A stretch of 64,000 bases of DNA from Methanooceanicella nereidis (GTDB taxonomy: Archaea; Halobacteriota; Methanocellia; Methanocellales; Methanocellaceae), in assembly GCF_021023085.1 (NCBI RefSeq), contig NZ_PGCK01000002.1, positions 345,499 through 409,498 of the forward strand, written 5' to 3'. A program made the position numbers and the translations under genes. The notes beneath the pieces were generated by a model that saw only the letters and a program-made list of their open reading frames with translations, had not been told where the DNA came from and did not search any database. This document shows, piece by piece, positions 26,133 to 34,370 of the stretch (positions within the stretch are counted from its first letter, which is position 1; each line of letters starts with the position of its first letter).

Positions 26133-27287
26133 ATGCGTGTTAAGTATCTCCAGTGCGTCAGGTGCGGTCGCAAGTACCCCCGGGAGGAGATACGGTATAG
26201 ATGCGACTGTGGCGACAGTATCGAACTGGTCTATGATTATAGCGCCTATAAAGGAAAGGTGACCTGGGATATTTTAAGGCAAAGGACATTCTGCCACTGG
26301 CGATACCGGGAGTTTTACCCGCCCCTTAAAAGTTCCGGCATCATAACCATGCACGAGGGCGGCACAGCACTCATCAGGTCCAGGAACATCGCAAAGGATA
26401 TCGGCTGCGGCGACCTGATGTTCAAGATGGAGAGCCTGAACCCTACCGGCTCTTTTAAGGACAGAGGGTCGACGATAGAGATATCGCAGGCATACGAATA
26501 CGGGGCGAAAACCATTGTCTGCGCTTCGACCGGTAATATGGGAGCCAGCGTCGCGGCATACTGTGGGCGCGGTAATATCAAATGCACGATTTACGTGCCG
26601 GAAGACACGCCCCGCATCAAGCTTTTACAGATGGAGGCCCACGGGGCCAGGGTAGTCAGGGTGAAGGGAGACTATACGCTTGCGGCGAACCTTGCCAAGA
26701 AAGAATACGAAGAAAAAGGCGTCTACCTTGCCGGGGATTACCCGTACAGGAGCGAGGGCGAAAAATCCGTGGCTTTAGAGATAATGGACGTGCTTGACGG
26801 CGATCTGGACTACCTGGTCGTCCCCATGGGGAACGGAACTCTGCTTCACGGCATGTGGAAAGGTATAAAGGAGATGAAGCTTTTCGGGCTTATTGACAGG
26901 CTTCCGAAGATCCTGGGAGTCCAGGCTGAAGGCTGCAACACTATCGTAAGGTCATATTTTGAGAATAAAGACTCTATCGAGCCCGTTCACCCTGATACAA
27001 GAATGGACGCGATAGCCTGCGGAGATCCTCTCGACGGCCTGTGGGCATTACGCGCTTTAAAGGAATCCGGCGGCAGAGGGATCCTTGTGAGCGATGTGGA
27101 CGCGCAGTGCGCTAAAGAGATGCTCGCCCGCGAGGAAGGGATATTCGCCGAAATATCGGGAGCTGCAAGCCTGGCGGGTTTTATAAAAGTACATAATGCC
27201 GGGTTGATACCTGAGGATGCCCGAGTGGTCGTACTGGTCACAGGACATGGGTTAAAAGAGCCGGAGTTTTTCGAGACCAGAATATGA
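26133..27287 (+). CDS. thrC: Threonine synthase, 384 aa
   Basis: PLP enzyme converting O-phosphohomoserine to threonine. An N-terminal zinc-ribbon-like segment (C8, C11, C24, C26) precedes the fold-type II PLP domain, with the Schiff-base lysine K109 in LNPTGSFKDRG and the ASTGNMGAS loop near 131-139. ATG 26133 gives the complete Cys-rich N-terminus. It follows cheR by 63 nt but has no functional link to it. Confidence 0.9.
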   Translation: MRVKYLQCVRCGRKYPREEIRYRCDCGDSIELVYDYSAYKGKVTWDILRQRTFCHWRYREFYPPLKSSGIITMHEGGTALIRSRNIAKDIGCGDLMFKMESLNPTGSFKDRGSTIEISQAYEYGAKTIVCASTGNMGASVAAYCGRGNIKCTIYVPEDTPRIKLLQMEAHGARVVRVKGDYTLAANLAKKEYEEKGVYLAGDYPYRSEGEKSVALEIMDVLDGDLDYLVVPMGNGTLLHGMWKGIKEMKLFGLIDRLPKILGVQAEGCNTIVRSYFENKDSIEPVHPDTRMDAIACGDPLDGLWALRALKESGGRGILVSDVDAQCAKEMLAREEGIFAEISGAASLAGFIKVHNAGLIPEDARVVVLVTGHGLKEPEFFETRI

Positions 27288-27880
27288 GCCAGATTAAAAG
27301 TATAAGGAAGCTAAGTTGTGCACCCTGCTGATTCATAGTCATATTAAATCTTCTCTTTAACCACAAAGCGCACAAAGGCAAACAAGGAACACAAAACTGC
27401 CAACCACAAAGCGCACAAAGGCAAACAAGGAACACAAAACTGCCAACCACAAAGCGCACAAAGGCAAACAAGGAACACAAAGAACTTTTTTAGAAGATTA
27501 TCATATATTAAAAAAAATTTGTGTACCTTACTCGCCTTCGTGCGCTTCGTGGTTAACAGTATAGTGTACCTTACTCGCCTTCGTGCGCTTCGTGGTTAAC
27601 AGTATAGTGTACCTTACTCGCCTTCGTGCGCTTAGTGGTTAACAGTATAGTGTACCTTAATCGCCTTCGTGCGCTTAGTGGTTAACAAATTAGTGTACCT
27701 TAATCGCCTTTGTGCGCTTTGTGGTTAAAAATAGTGGACCTTCGAGACCTTAGAGCGCTTCGTGGTGAAAAAACCATGAACTCTAGCGACAGCATTTAAT
27801 CGTGGAGATAAAAAGCGACAATATTTTCTTAATACATAAGCGGCGAATCAACGTGAAACACGATCATACGATCATATGCC
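27288..27880. other. 593-nt gene-free region holding repeat copy 2
   Basis: Apart from the repeat element (27359-27772) there are only short AT-rich flanks next to the converging threonine synthase and DtxR-like genes. The open frame across the repeats is repetitive and judged non-coding. Confidence 0.4.
27359..27772. repeat. Hairpin-type dispersed repeat element, copy 2, with expanded 43-bp tandem arms
   Basis: The left arm has three direct 43-bp units starting at 27359, 27402 and 27445 (AACCACAAAGCGCACAAAGG...). An AT-rich centre (TTTTTTAGAAGATTATCATA) follows. The right arm has five inverted-orientation 43-bp units starting at 27521, 27564, 27607, 27650 and 27693 (GTGTACCTTACTCGCCTTCG...). 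It closes with the same end segment as copy 1 (GTGGACCTTCGAG to GCGCTTCGTGGTG). The first two right units are identical; later ones drift. No spacers, so it is not a CRISPR. Confidence 0.9.
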
Positions 27881-28315
27881 TTAATTTTCCTCGGGGCAGC
27901 AGCAGCAAAAATCATGCTTTATGGCACCGCATACGCCCTCGTCCGGATGGCCCATAGAGTTGCAAATCTTATTTACGACTTCCTTTGACACGTAGCCTTC
28001 CAGCTTTGACGCCTCCTCGCACGCCTCCTTTGGCGTCAGGCCATAATTGGAGAGCATCAGCGCTATTAGCCTGTGCCTTCTCAGAAGGAATTCGGCATAT
28101 TCTATCCCGCGAGATGTCAGGCGGACCCCCCTGTATGGAACGTGCTCAATAAGCCCCGTTCCCTCAAGCTCATTAATGGTCTTCGTGACTGTCGAAGGGT
28201 CGACGTCAAACTCGTTCGAAATATCTGTGGTCTTGACAGTCTCGCCCCTTCGTAGAATATATTTTAAGTACTCGATCTTTTTTGGGCTAAGCTCAAGTCC
28301 GTCGATATTTTTCAT
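27881..28315 (-). CDS. DtxR/MntR-family metal-dependent transcriptional regulator with Cys-rich tail
   Basis: An N-terminal winged helix (about residues 9-65, helix pair TTDISNEFDVDPSTVTKTINEL) is followed by the DtxR dimerisation helices (RRHRLIALML, then CEEASKLEGYVSKEVVNKIC). These carry the family's metal ligands (H-, E- and C-containing helices). The C-terminus has C129 and H134, then four consecutive cysteines C137-C140, which could form an extra metal site. 144 aa, so no SH3-like third domain. A palindrome just upstream suggests autoregulation. Confidence 0.85.
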   Translation of the reverse strand: MKNIDGLELSPKKIEYLKYILRRGETVKTTDISNEFDVDPSTVTKTINELEGTGLIEHVPYRGVRLTSRGIEYAEFLLRRHRLIALMLSNYGLTPKEACEEASKLEGYVSKEVVNKICNSMGHPDEGVCGAIKHDFCCCCPEEN

Positions 28316-28329
28316 AAATTATGGTACGA

Positions 28330-28365
28330 AGATAATAAATAAATAAGTTTTGGGTACACCCCAAA
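28330..28365 (-). promoter_or_regulatory. Promoter and putative operator of the DtxR-like gene
   Basis: TTTGGG at 28349-28354 and CCCAAA at 28360-28365 form an inverted repeat with a 5-nt centre. It lies immediately upstream of the TATA-like run (TTATTTATTTATTATC on the minus strand, 28330-28345), which is about 15-30 nt before the ATG. This position overlaps the expected BRE, so binding would block TFB and TBP. Operator identity is inferred. Confidence 0.5.
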
Positions 28366-28416
28366 TTTTACCTTAGAAGCCGTTTATTAGAGTTAATGGG
28401 ACTATGAAGGAAGCGA

Positions 28417-28902
28417 TCAGATCTCTCTGACAAGACCGTCCACATAGCGGACCTGGACCTTGCCGGTGACAAGGTCAAATTTCATCGTCCTGCCTTTGTT
28501 TCCAAGCACGTCTTCGGAAACGATCTTTATCCGCTGCCCTTTTAATATCTCCCGGCACATCGTCACATTATCAGAGCCTATGTTGAATACGCTTTTATCG
28601 GCGGACTGGAACATGCTGGCGCCACCGACAAGTTTAGCGGTGGTCCACAGATGGTCCACACCTTTCTTTTTTAGCTCTTCCATCATGATGGCGATCCCGG
28701 TATCCGCAAATTTTTTCAGGTTTGCTCCGGGGCGGGATCTTTTACTGTCAGGTAGCATAACATGGGCAAGGCCGCCCATTTTAGCCTTCGGGTTATATAG
28801 GGCTACGCCTACGCACGATCCGAGCCCGATGATCGATAGTGTTGCAGGGTTATGGGTGACGACTATCTCGCCCATTCCCACCTCAAAGACCTCGTCTGCC
28901 AT
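28417..28902 (-). CDS. cheD: Chemoreceptor glutamine deamidase CheD
   Basis: Deamidates receptor glutamines and interacts with CheC. The catalytic Cys and His are in LGSCVGVALYNP (about residues 26-37) and GGLAHVMLP (about 43-51), with the conserved LVGGASMF (about 91-98) further on. 161 aa is the usual length. Last gene of the che operon, 22 nt after cheC. Confidence 0.93.
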   Translation of the reverse strand: MADEVFEVGMGEIVVTHNPATLSIIGLGSCVGVALYNPKAKMGGLAHVMLPDSKRSRPGANLKKFADTGIAIMMEELKKKGVDHLWTTAKLVGGASMFQSADKSVFNIGSDNVTMCREILKGQRIKIVSEDVLGNKGRTMKFDLVTGKVQVRYVDGLVREI

Positions 28903-28924
28903 TAGTCTGTGCCTTCAAATGTTT

Positions 28925-29554
28925 TTAACCGTTTACCTTTGATCCGAGAATGTCCAGTATCTTTTCAAGGGTCTCCGGGTTTGGCAATAAGAGCAGATAG
29001 CCATTCACGCAGTTTGATTCATCGCTCAGTGACGTCTTAAATATGATCGCGTTGGACGACATCCTGCCGATGTCCAGTAATATTTTTTCGATGAGCGACC
29101 TGGCCATGTCGAACGAATATGCGGGAGGCGACGGCAGCATCGTTATCCCCAATAGCCCGGCAGAAGCGTCGGAGAACGTCGAGACCAGTATATTGCCCAC
29201 TTCCATCAGCGCTGACATTTCCATGTCAGTGATGGACATCGTCGTCCCGAGTTCCATGCCCATAAGTATGTCGGAAATGGCATATGCGCTCTGCTCGGGG
29301 AACAGCAGGTAAATGTGGCCTGTGTTGCTCTCCCCGTCCATAAGCTGGAAATAAAGTCCGGCAACGGGCTCATCCGGATCTATGAAAGTGAGAATCTTGC
29401 TAAGCGGGGCAAGTTCGATATCCGGGACTTTCATTTCTATGCCGCGCCCCATCATCTGCGACAGGGATGTAGCGGCGTGTGCCGAGCCGATGTTACCGAA
29501 TTCCTTTAATGCGTCCTTTTGAAACTCCGTTAGTTCTATTGATGTCCCGTTCAT
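28925..29554 (-). CDS. cheC: CheY-P phosphatase CheC
   Basis: CheC/CheX/FliY family, dephosphorylates CheY-P. Both phosphatase helices with the E-x2-N signature are present: EFGNIGSAHAATSLSQM (about residues 15-31) and EVGNILVSTFSDA (about 117-129). 209 aa is normal. The start overlaps the end of cheA by 4 nt, so the two are translationally coupled; CheD follows. Confidence 0.92.
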   Translation of the reverse strand: MNGTSIELTEFQKDALKEFGNIGSAHAATSLSQMMGRGIEMKVPDIELAPLSKILTFIDPDEPVAGLYFQLMDGESNTGHIYLLFPEQSAYAISDILMGMELGTTMSITDMEMSALMEVGNILVSTFSDASAGLLGITMLPSPPAYSFDMARSLIEKILLDIGRMSSNAIIFKTSLSDESNCVNGYLLLLPNPETLEKILDILGSKVNG

Positions 29555-31491
29555 TTTTTCACCTCTACGAGCGTCGAAATATCCAGTATGGGGACCACTC
29601 GCCCGTCGCCCATTATCGTGACTCCCTCGAAACCTCTGATGTTCTGTAAAAGACCGCTTAGCGGCTTAACGAATATCTCCTGCTGGCTCTCGATGAAGTC
29701 CACTAAAAGACCTATTTTTTCATCGCCTTTTTCAATGACGATGACAGTTCGTTTTTCCATATGATCGTTCGTGCCGATGTCAAAGAGCCTGTCAAGCCGG
29801 ATAAGCGGCATCAGAGTATCGCGTATGACGATGACTTCCTTCCCGCTGATCGTCTTAATATCAGACTCGGTGACGTATTCCGATTCTACTACGTTTGTGA
29901 TAGATACTGCATAATGCTCATCGCCGACCTTGATCAGAAGCGCCTGTACGATGGCTATCGTCGGAGGCAGCTTTAGAATGGTCTTTGTCCCTTCGCCGGG
30001 TTTTGAGTCGATCTTTACCGTGCCCCCAAGGCTCTCGACCTTCGTCTTAACGATGTCCATGCCCACACCCCTTCCGGAAACCTCGGAAAGTTTCTCTGCG
30101 GTCGAGAGGCCTGGTTTAAAGATGAGCATCAGCGCTTCGTCATCGCCCATGGCAGCAGCCTGGGCTTCCGTCAGCAGACCGCGGTCGATAGCCTTTTGTT
30201 TTACCCTATTGACATCGATACCTTTACCATCGTCTTCGACCTCAATAATGACGTTGCTGCGTTCCCTTCTGGCTACTAGCTTTACCGTCCCCGTCGCGCT
30301 CTTGCCCTTCGCGACGCGCTCTTCGGGCATCTCTATCCCGTGGTCGACTGCGTTCCTTATGAGATGGTTAAGAGGATCGCTGATCTCGTCGAGCACGGTC
30401 CTGTCCAGTTCTGTGTCCTGGCCTTCTATGATGAAATTTATATCTTTGCCCTGCTTTTTGCTTATGTCCCGGACAATGCGCGGAAATCTGTTAAAGACAT
30501 GATCGACCGGGAGCATGCGTATTCGCATTATCTCGTTCTGCAGGTCGGTTATCGAGCGATCTACCATCGTAAGCGTCTCGTTCAGGTCTATCAGGCCGTG
30601 CTTACTGCCGATCTGGAAAAGCCTCCCCCTGCTGATCACCAGTTCCCCTACAAGGTTCATGATGACGTCAAGCCTGTCGATGTCGATGCGTACACTATGG
30701 ATGTTTTTTACGCCTTCTTTGACAGCGGGCTTTTGAGCGGCCTCTTTCTTTTCGACGGCCCTGGTCTTGACCTTTACCTGGCTTATCTCGGCCACTCCTT
30801 TAGCCTTTCTTTCGACGTCATCGATGCTTTTGTCAGTCTGGATGACAAGGCTGAAGTCATATGAAAATTTTTCATCCTCAAGATCCTGGATAGAAGGGGT
30901 CGTAGTTATGATGCTGCCTATCTCGGACAGGTTCTGGATGACAAGAAATGCGCGTATACCTCTGAAATCGCTGGACTTTTCTATAGTGACATGAACTTCA
31001 TACTCGTTCGATCCGGCAGGAGCTTGTTGATCCTGGCTATCTGCCGGAGTGGCCGCGACTGCTATTGCTTCTTCGCCGGACTGATCGATCGCAGTATCTT
31101 CCGGAGTCTGTTCGCATACTACAAAGCCATCGATCTTTTCCGATATTGATGAGATGTCAACGGATCCGTTTTCGCCGGCCTCTATGTCGTCTGTCATTGA
31201 CTCGAGAGTGTCAAGACATTCAAAAAGCACGTTCACAAGCCCGGAATCTGCTGTCAGCTGGCCGTTACGGAGCCTGTCGAGAAGGTTCTCCATCCTGTGC
31301 GTGAGCGTCTCCATGTCCTTAAAACCCATAGAAGCGGACATTCCCTTAAGCGTATGAGCTGACCTGAAGATCTCCTGTAATACGGATAGCTCCGAAGGGC
31401 ACTTCTCAAGCTCCAGCAAAGACCGGTTAAGGCTTTGCAGGTACTCCCTCGCCTCGCTGACGAACATATCCCTGTACTGTGACATATCCAA
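29551..31491 (-). CDS. cheA: Chemotaxis histidine kinase CheA
   Basis: Autophosphorylating kinase of the chemotaxis complex. The Hpt domain has phospho-acceptor H46 in SAHTLKGMSASMG. A CheY-binding P2-like region is at about 165-250. Dimerisation helices begin near 270. The ATPase has the N box LNHLIRNAVDHGIE (about 375-390) and G boxes (DDGKGID, GRGVGMDIV, GEGTKTILKLP). A CheW-like domain covers about 510-646. 646 aa, intact. It lies between cheB and cheC. Confidence 0.95.
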   Translation of the reverse strand: MDMSQYRDMFVSEAREYLQSLNRSLLELEKCPSELSVLQEIFRSAHTLKGMSASMGFKDMETLTHRMENLLDRLRNGQLTADSGLVNVLFECLDTLESMTDDIEAGENGSVDISSISEKIDGFVVCEQTPEDTAIDQSGEEAIAVAATPADSQDQQAPAGSNEYEVHVTIEKSSDFRGIRAFLVIQNLSEIGSIITTTPSIQDLEDEKFSYDFSLVIQTDKSIDDVERKAKGVAEISQVKVKTRAVEKKEAAQKPAVKEGVKNIHSVRIDIDRLDVIMNLVGELVISRGRLFQIGSKHGLIDLNETLTMVDRSITDLQNEIMRIRMLPVDHVFNRFPRIVRDISKKQGKDINFIIEGQDTELDRTVLDEISDPLNHLIRNAVDHGIEMPEERVAKGKSATGTVKLVARRERSNVIIEVEDDGKGIDVNRVKQKAIDRGLLTEAQAAAMGDDEALMLIFKPGLSTAEKLSEVSGRGVGMDIVKTKVESLGGTVKIDSKPGEGTKTILKLPPTIAIVQALLIKVGDEHYAVSITNVVESEYVTESDIKTISGKEVIVIRDTLMPLIRLDRLFDIGTNDHMEKRTVIVIEKGDEKIGLLVDFIESQQEIFVKPLSGLLQNIRGFEGVTIMGDGRVVPILDISTLVEVKK

Positions 31492-31506
31492 ATTGACCCT
31501 CTCCTG

Positions 31507-32559
31507 TTACAACATTTTCATGATCTCGTCCGCGATCCTGTCGAGCGGGACGACGCTATCGACGCAGCCCAGCTCTATGGCCGCCCTGGGCATACCGAAG
31601 ATCACGCTCGTTTTTTCATCGCATGCGATAGTCCGCCCGCCTCTGGACTTAATGTTCTTAAGCCCGAAAGCGCCGTCGCATCCCATGCCTGTCAGGACGA
31701 CACCAAGGACTTTAGAGCCATAGATATCAGCGGCGCTGTTCATTGTGATATCGGCTGCCGGCCTGACACTGTGGACCGAGGGGCCCTGGTTAAGTCTTAC
31801 AGTTTCCCTCCGGATGATGCCGGCCTTTTCTTTTACTATTTCCATATGATAGTTGCCGGGAGCTATAAGCGCAAGACCATTATTGACGTGATCCCCGTCC
31901 TCTGCCTCTTTGACGTCGATGTCCGATATCCTGTCAAGCCTTTCAGCGAAGGACCGGGTAAATCCCGGCGGCATATGCTGGACAATAAGTATACCGGCGT
32001 TGATGTTACCCGGTATCGACGACAGGACTTTTTCAAGGGCCGGCGGCCCTCCGGTAGAAGTGCCGATCACGACGACGTTGCTTGCCCGGACTCCCCTATT
32101 CCTTTCCGATTTTATTTTCTGGCCTTTTGTAGCATGTGAATATGATAGCTTCTCCCTGTCGATCTTGCAGGCGGTCTTGATCTTTTTGATAAGCGACTCC
32201 TTTACTCGTTCAATGTCGAGAGATATCGAGCCGGACGGCTTGGTGACGAAATCCACAGCACCTGCCGCAAGAGCGGAAAATGTCGCATGCGCCCCCTCTT
32301 TCGTGACCGCAGAGACCATGATGATGGGTGTCGGCCTTTGCCTCATTATGGCGCGTACTGCAGAGATGCCGTCCATCCCGGGCATCTCTACGTCCATGGT
32401 GATAACGTCCGGGGAAAGTTCCTTGACTTTCTCAACGGCCTCCATACCGTTTTTCGCTGTGCCGACGACAGATATCTCCCCGGGGACGTTAAGCATATCC
32501 GAGATGATCGTCCTCATCAGGATAGAATCGTCTACGACCAGCACCCTGATCAAGCTCAA
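31507..32559 (-). CDS. cheB: Receptor methylesterase/deamidase CheB
   Basis: The N-terminal receiver has D10, D11 and the phospho-site D56. The C-terminal esterase has the catalytic Ser in VIGTSTGGPPAL (S168), His in VQHMPPGF (H195) and Asp in LTGMGCDGA (about 290). It removes methyl groups added by CheR. 350 aa. It is 15 nt upstream of cheA and 12 nt downstream of cheY. Confidence 0.95.
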   Translation of the reverse strand: MSLIRVLVVDDSILMRTIISDMLNVPGEISVVGTAKNGMEAVEKVKELSPDVITMDVEMPGMDGISAVRAIMRQRPTPIIMVSAVTKEGAHATFSALAAGAVDFVTKPSGSISLDIERVKESLIKKIKTACKIDREKLSYSHATKGQKIKSERNRGVRASNVVVIGTSTGGPPALEKVLSSIPGNINAGILIVQHMPPGFTRSFAERLDRISDIDVKEAEDGDHVNNGLALIAPGNYHMEIVKEKAGIIRRETVRLNQGPSVHSVRPAADITMNSAADIYGSKVLGVVLTGMGCDGAFGLKNIKSRGGRTIACDEKTSVIFGMPRAAIELGCVDSVVPLDRIADEIMKML

Positions 32560-32571
32560 AATGTAATACCT

Positions 32572-32934
32572 CTACGAACCCAGGACTTTCTGTACCTCTT
32601 CGAGTACTTTCGGGGCCTGGAAAGGCTTTACAATGTAGCCTTTTGCTCCGCTGGTGATCGCTGCCCTGACCATAGCTTCCTGACCCACGGCGGTGCACAT
32701 TATCACCTTTGCGCCGGGATCGATCGACTTGATCTGCTTTAATGCTTCTATGCCGTTCACACCCGGCATGACAATGTCCATTGTAACCAGATCCGGCTTT
32801 AGCTGCTGGTATTTTTCCACTGCCATAGCACCGTTCTCGGCTTCGCCTGCTATCTCATACCCTTTGGGAAACAGTATGTTCTTTAAAAGTGTCCTCATGA
32901 ACGCAGCGTCGTCCACGATAAGTATCTTGGCCAA
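32572..32934 (-). CDS. cheY: Response regulator CheY
   Basis: A single receiver domain of 120 aa with acidic pair D8-D9, phosphorylation site D53 in TMDIVMPG, T80 and K102 in YIVKPF, all expected for CheY. In archaea CheY-P signals to the archaellum through CheF, and cheF is the gene directly upstream (17 nt). Confidence 0.95.
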   Translation of the reverse strand: MAKILIVDDAAFMRTLLKNILFPKGYEIAGEAENGAMAVEKYQQLKPDLVTMDIVMPGVNGIEALKQIKSIDPGAKVIMCTAVGQEAMVRAAITSGAKGYIVKPFQAPKVLEEVQKVLGS

Positions 32935-32951
32935 ATGTGTTCCTCCTTAGA

Positions 32952-33842
32952 TCATTTTTTTTCGATTGTGACCTTGTTCATAATGTCAGTGACATACTTC
33001 ACGCCCTTTGGCGTCAATTCCATCTCGCGCCTCATGCGAACGACCTTGGCAAGGCCCAGCGCCAGCATCTTGTCATAGATCTCCTCGATCTTTACATCGT
33101 CAACGTTCAGCATCGATTGTATCGCGCTCGAGTCGACGCCGCTGTATACAAGGGTCGCTACCTGTTCTTCGATCTCCGAAAACTTCTGGTCGTCCTTTAT
33201 CTTGTAGCGCTCTGTAAGGTCAGAGAGATATTTTTCAAGCATATCCATCGTATTGTCCGGGCACAGGACAATGCTGGATACCGCTTCGCTCAGGTCGACA
33301 TGGTTCACAACCAGGACGTAGCGGTCCTTGCCGCTGATCTTTCGGGTCTCGCGGCTAATGCGTGTGATGTTCTCGAGCCCTACACGGATGCGCTTCGTTT
33401 TGGACATGAACCATATGGCTTTTTGAGTGGCCAGAAGAAGACCGGCATCCCAGGACGTGGTCGTTAGTAAAACACCGCCTCTGCTCGCGGGAGATATAAA
33501 ATAGATGCTTGTCTTGAAGGCGTCGGAGATGTATTGCAGAAAATATTTTCTAAGAGATTCGATTGTCTGGGAGGCGGCGGATATCATGCAGGCATTGAAC
33601 TTTCCGTTCACATACCTCGTTATGACCAGGATCGTTTTTCCGTTCTGCTCCCGAACCTCTACGTCTTCAAGCCCTTTTAAGGGCATTCCGATACGCTGTC
33701 CCCCGTTGTTAAGGTACAAGTTCTGGTTAGTGATGATGATAAGGCCGTTCTTGACCCATCGTTTTTCATCTATATCGCCGTCAGGATCTGCCGAAGATAT
33801 AAAGTCAACATTTGTTTTGGCTACAACTGTTTCTTGTTCCAT
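32952..33842 (-). CDS. cheF: Archaeal chemotaxis adaptor CheF
   Basis: Archaea-specific protein linking CheY-P to the archaellar switch (CheF/DUF439 family). The 296-aa protein has the family's two beta-rich PH-like halves (about residues 1-105 and 110-210, e.g. NGLIIITNQNLYLNN and WDAGLLLATQKAIWFMSK). A C-terminal helix-turn-helix-like region follows (EEQVATLVYSGVDSSAIQSM to ELTPKGVKYVTDI). First gene of the che operon. Its presence implies an archaellum elsewhere in the genome. Confidence 0.85.
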   Translation of the reverse strand: MEQETVVAKTNVDFISSADPDGDIDEKRWVKNGLIIITNQNLYLNNGGQRIGMPLKGLEDVEVREQNGKTILVITRYVNGKFNACMISAASQTIESLRKYFLQYISDAFKTSIYFISPASRGGVLLTTTSWDAGLLLATQKAIWFMSKTKRIRVGLENITRISRETRKISGKDRYVLVVNHVDLSEAVSSIVLCPDNTMDMLEKYLSDLTERYKIKDDQKFSEIEEQVATLVYSGVDSSAIQSMLNVDDVKIEEIYDKMLALGLAKVVRMRREMELTPKGVKYVTDIMNKVTIEKK

Positions 33843-34370
33843 ATTTACAACCTTTTTACATCATACTAACATGTACTGCAGGGATGATCGCGTCGTTAGT
33901 TTGCCCGGAACATTTTCCCTGCAATATGTCTGTCGGCCCGGATCCCGGGGAAAATCTCTGTATCAGGAAATTTCATACATCCCGGTGTTGGACTCCTGTC
34001 GCCAGGAGCGGATCTTGATCGGGGGCAGGACATTCGGAACCCGCAAGCCACGAATTTACTACGGGACATTCAGATGGCCCGCAAATTAATCCTATAATTG
34101 AATCCCGTTCTCCAGTTTAATTCGTATTAATCAGAATAGATTAAAAATATTTTGTAAATAAAATAGAATTACCGAATGGGAATTACAAATTGATAATGTT
34201 AAGAAAATAAGCATATATTAGGCTCATAAAAAATCGTGAAGTAAATATTTACATATTATTATAAAATATACTCTAAGCCCGGATACTAACCGAAAAAGTA
34301 TAAAATAATTAAAGCTCAGTGTATTGAGAATAAGATACCGCATACCCGACAAATTTTTAAATAACATAAC
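33843..34370. other. 528-nt intergenic region with a GC-richer, hairpin-forming core
   Basis: Between cheF (leftward) and aglB1 (rightward). The stretch 33870-34085 is clearly more GC-rich than the AT-rich flanks. It contains TGCAGGGA (33877-33884) pairing with TCCCTGCA (33916-33923), and CTCCTG (33993-33998) pairing with CAGGAG (34003-34008) around a TCGC loop. No convincing ORF on either strand. A noncoding RNA or decayed gene is possible. The right half (34100-34370) is AT-rich promoter DNA. Confidence 0.45.

Noticed and set aside
27238..27480. 80-aa ORF rich in Cys, Leu and Phe on the minus strand
   Set aside because: It is a translation of the left-arm tandem repeats, so the apparent protein repeats only reflect the 43-bp DNA units.
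27521..27735. CRISPR array
   Set aside because: The 43-bp units are joined directly with no unique spacers, and no cas genes are nearby.
33505..34089. 194-aa plus-strand ORF
   Set aside because: Mostly antisense to cheF; the extra part beyond 33842 has no recognisable domain.
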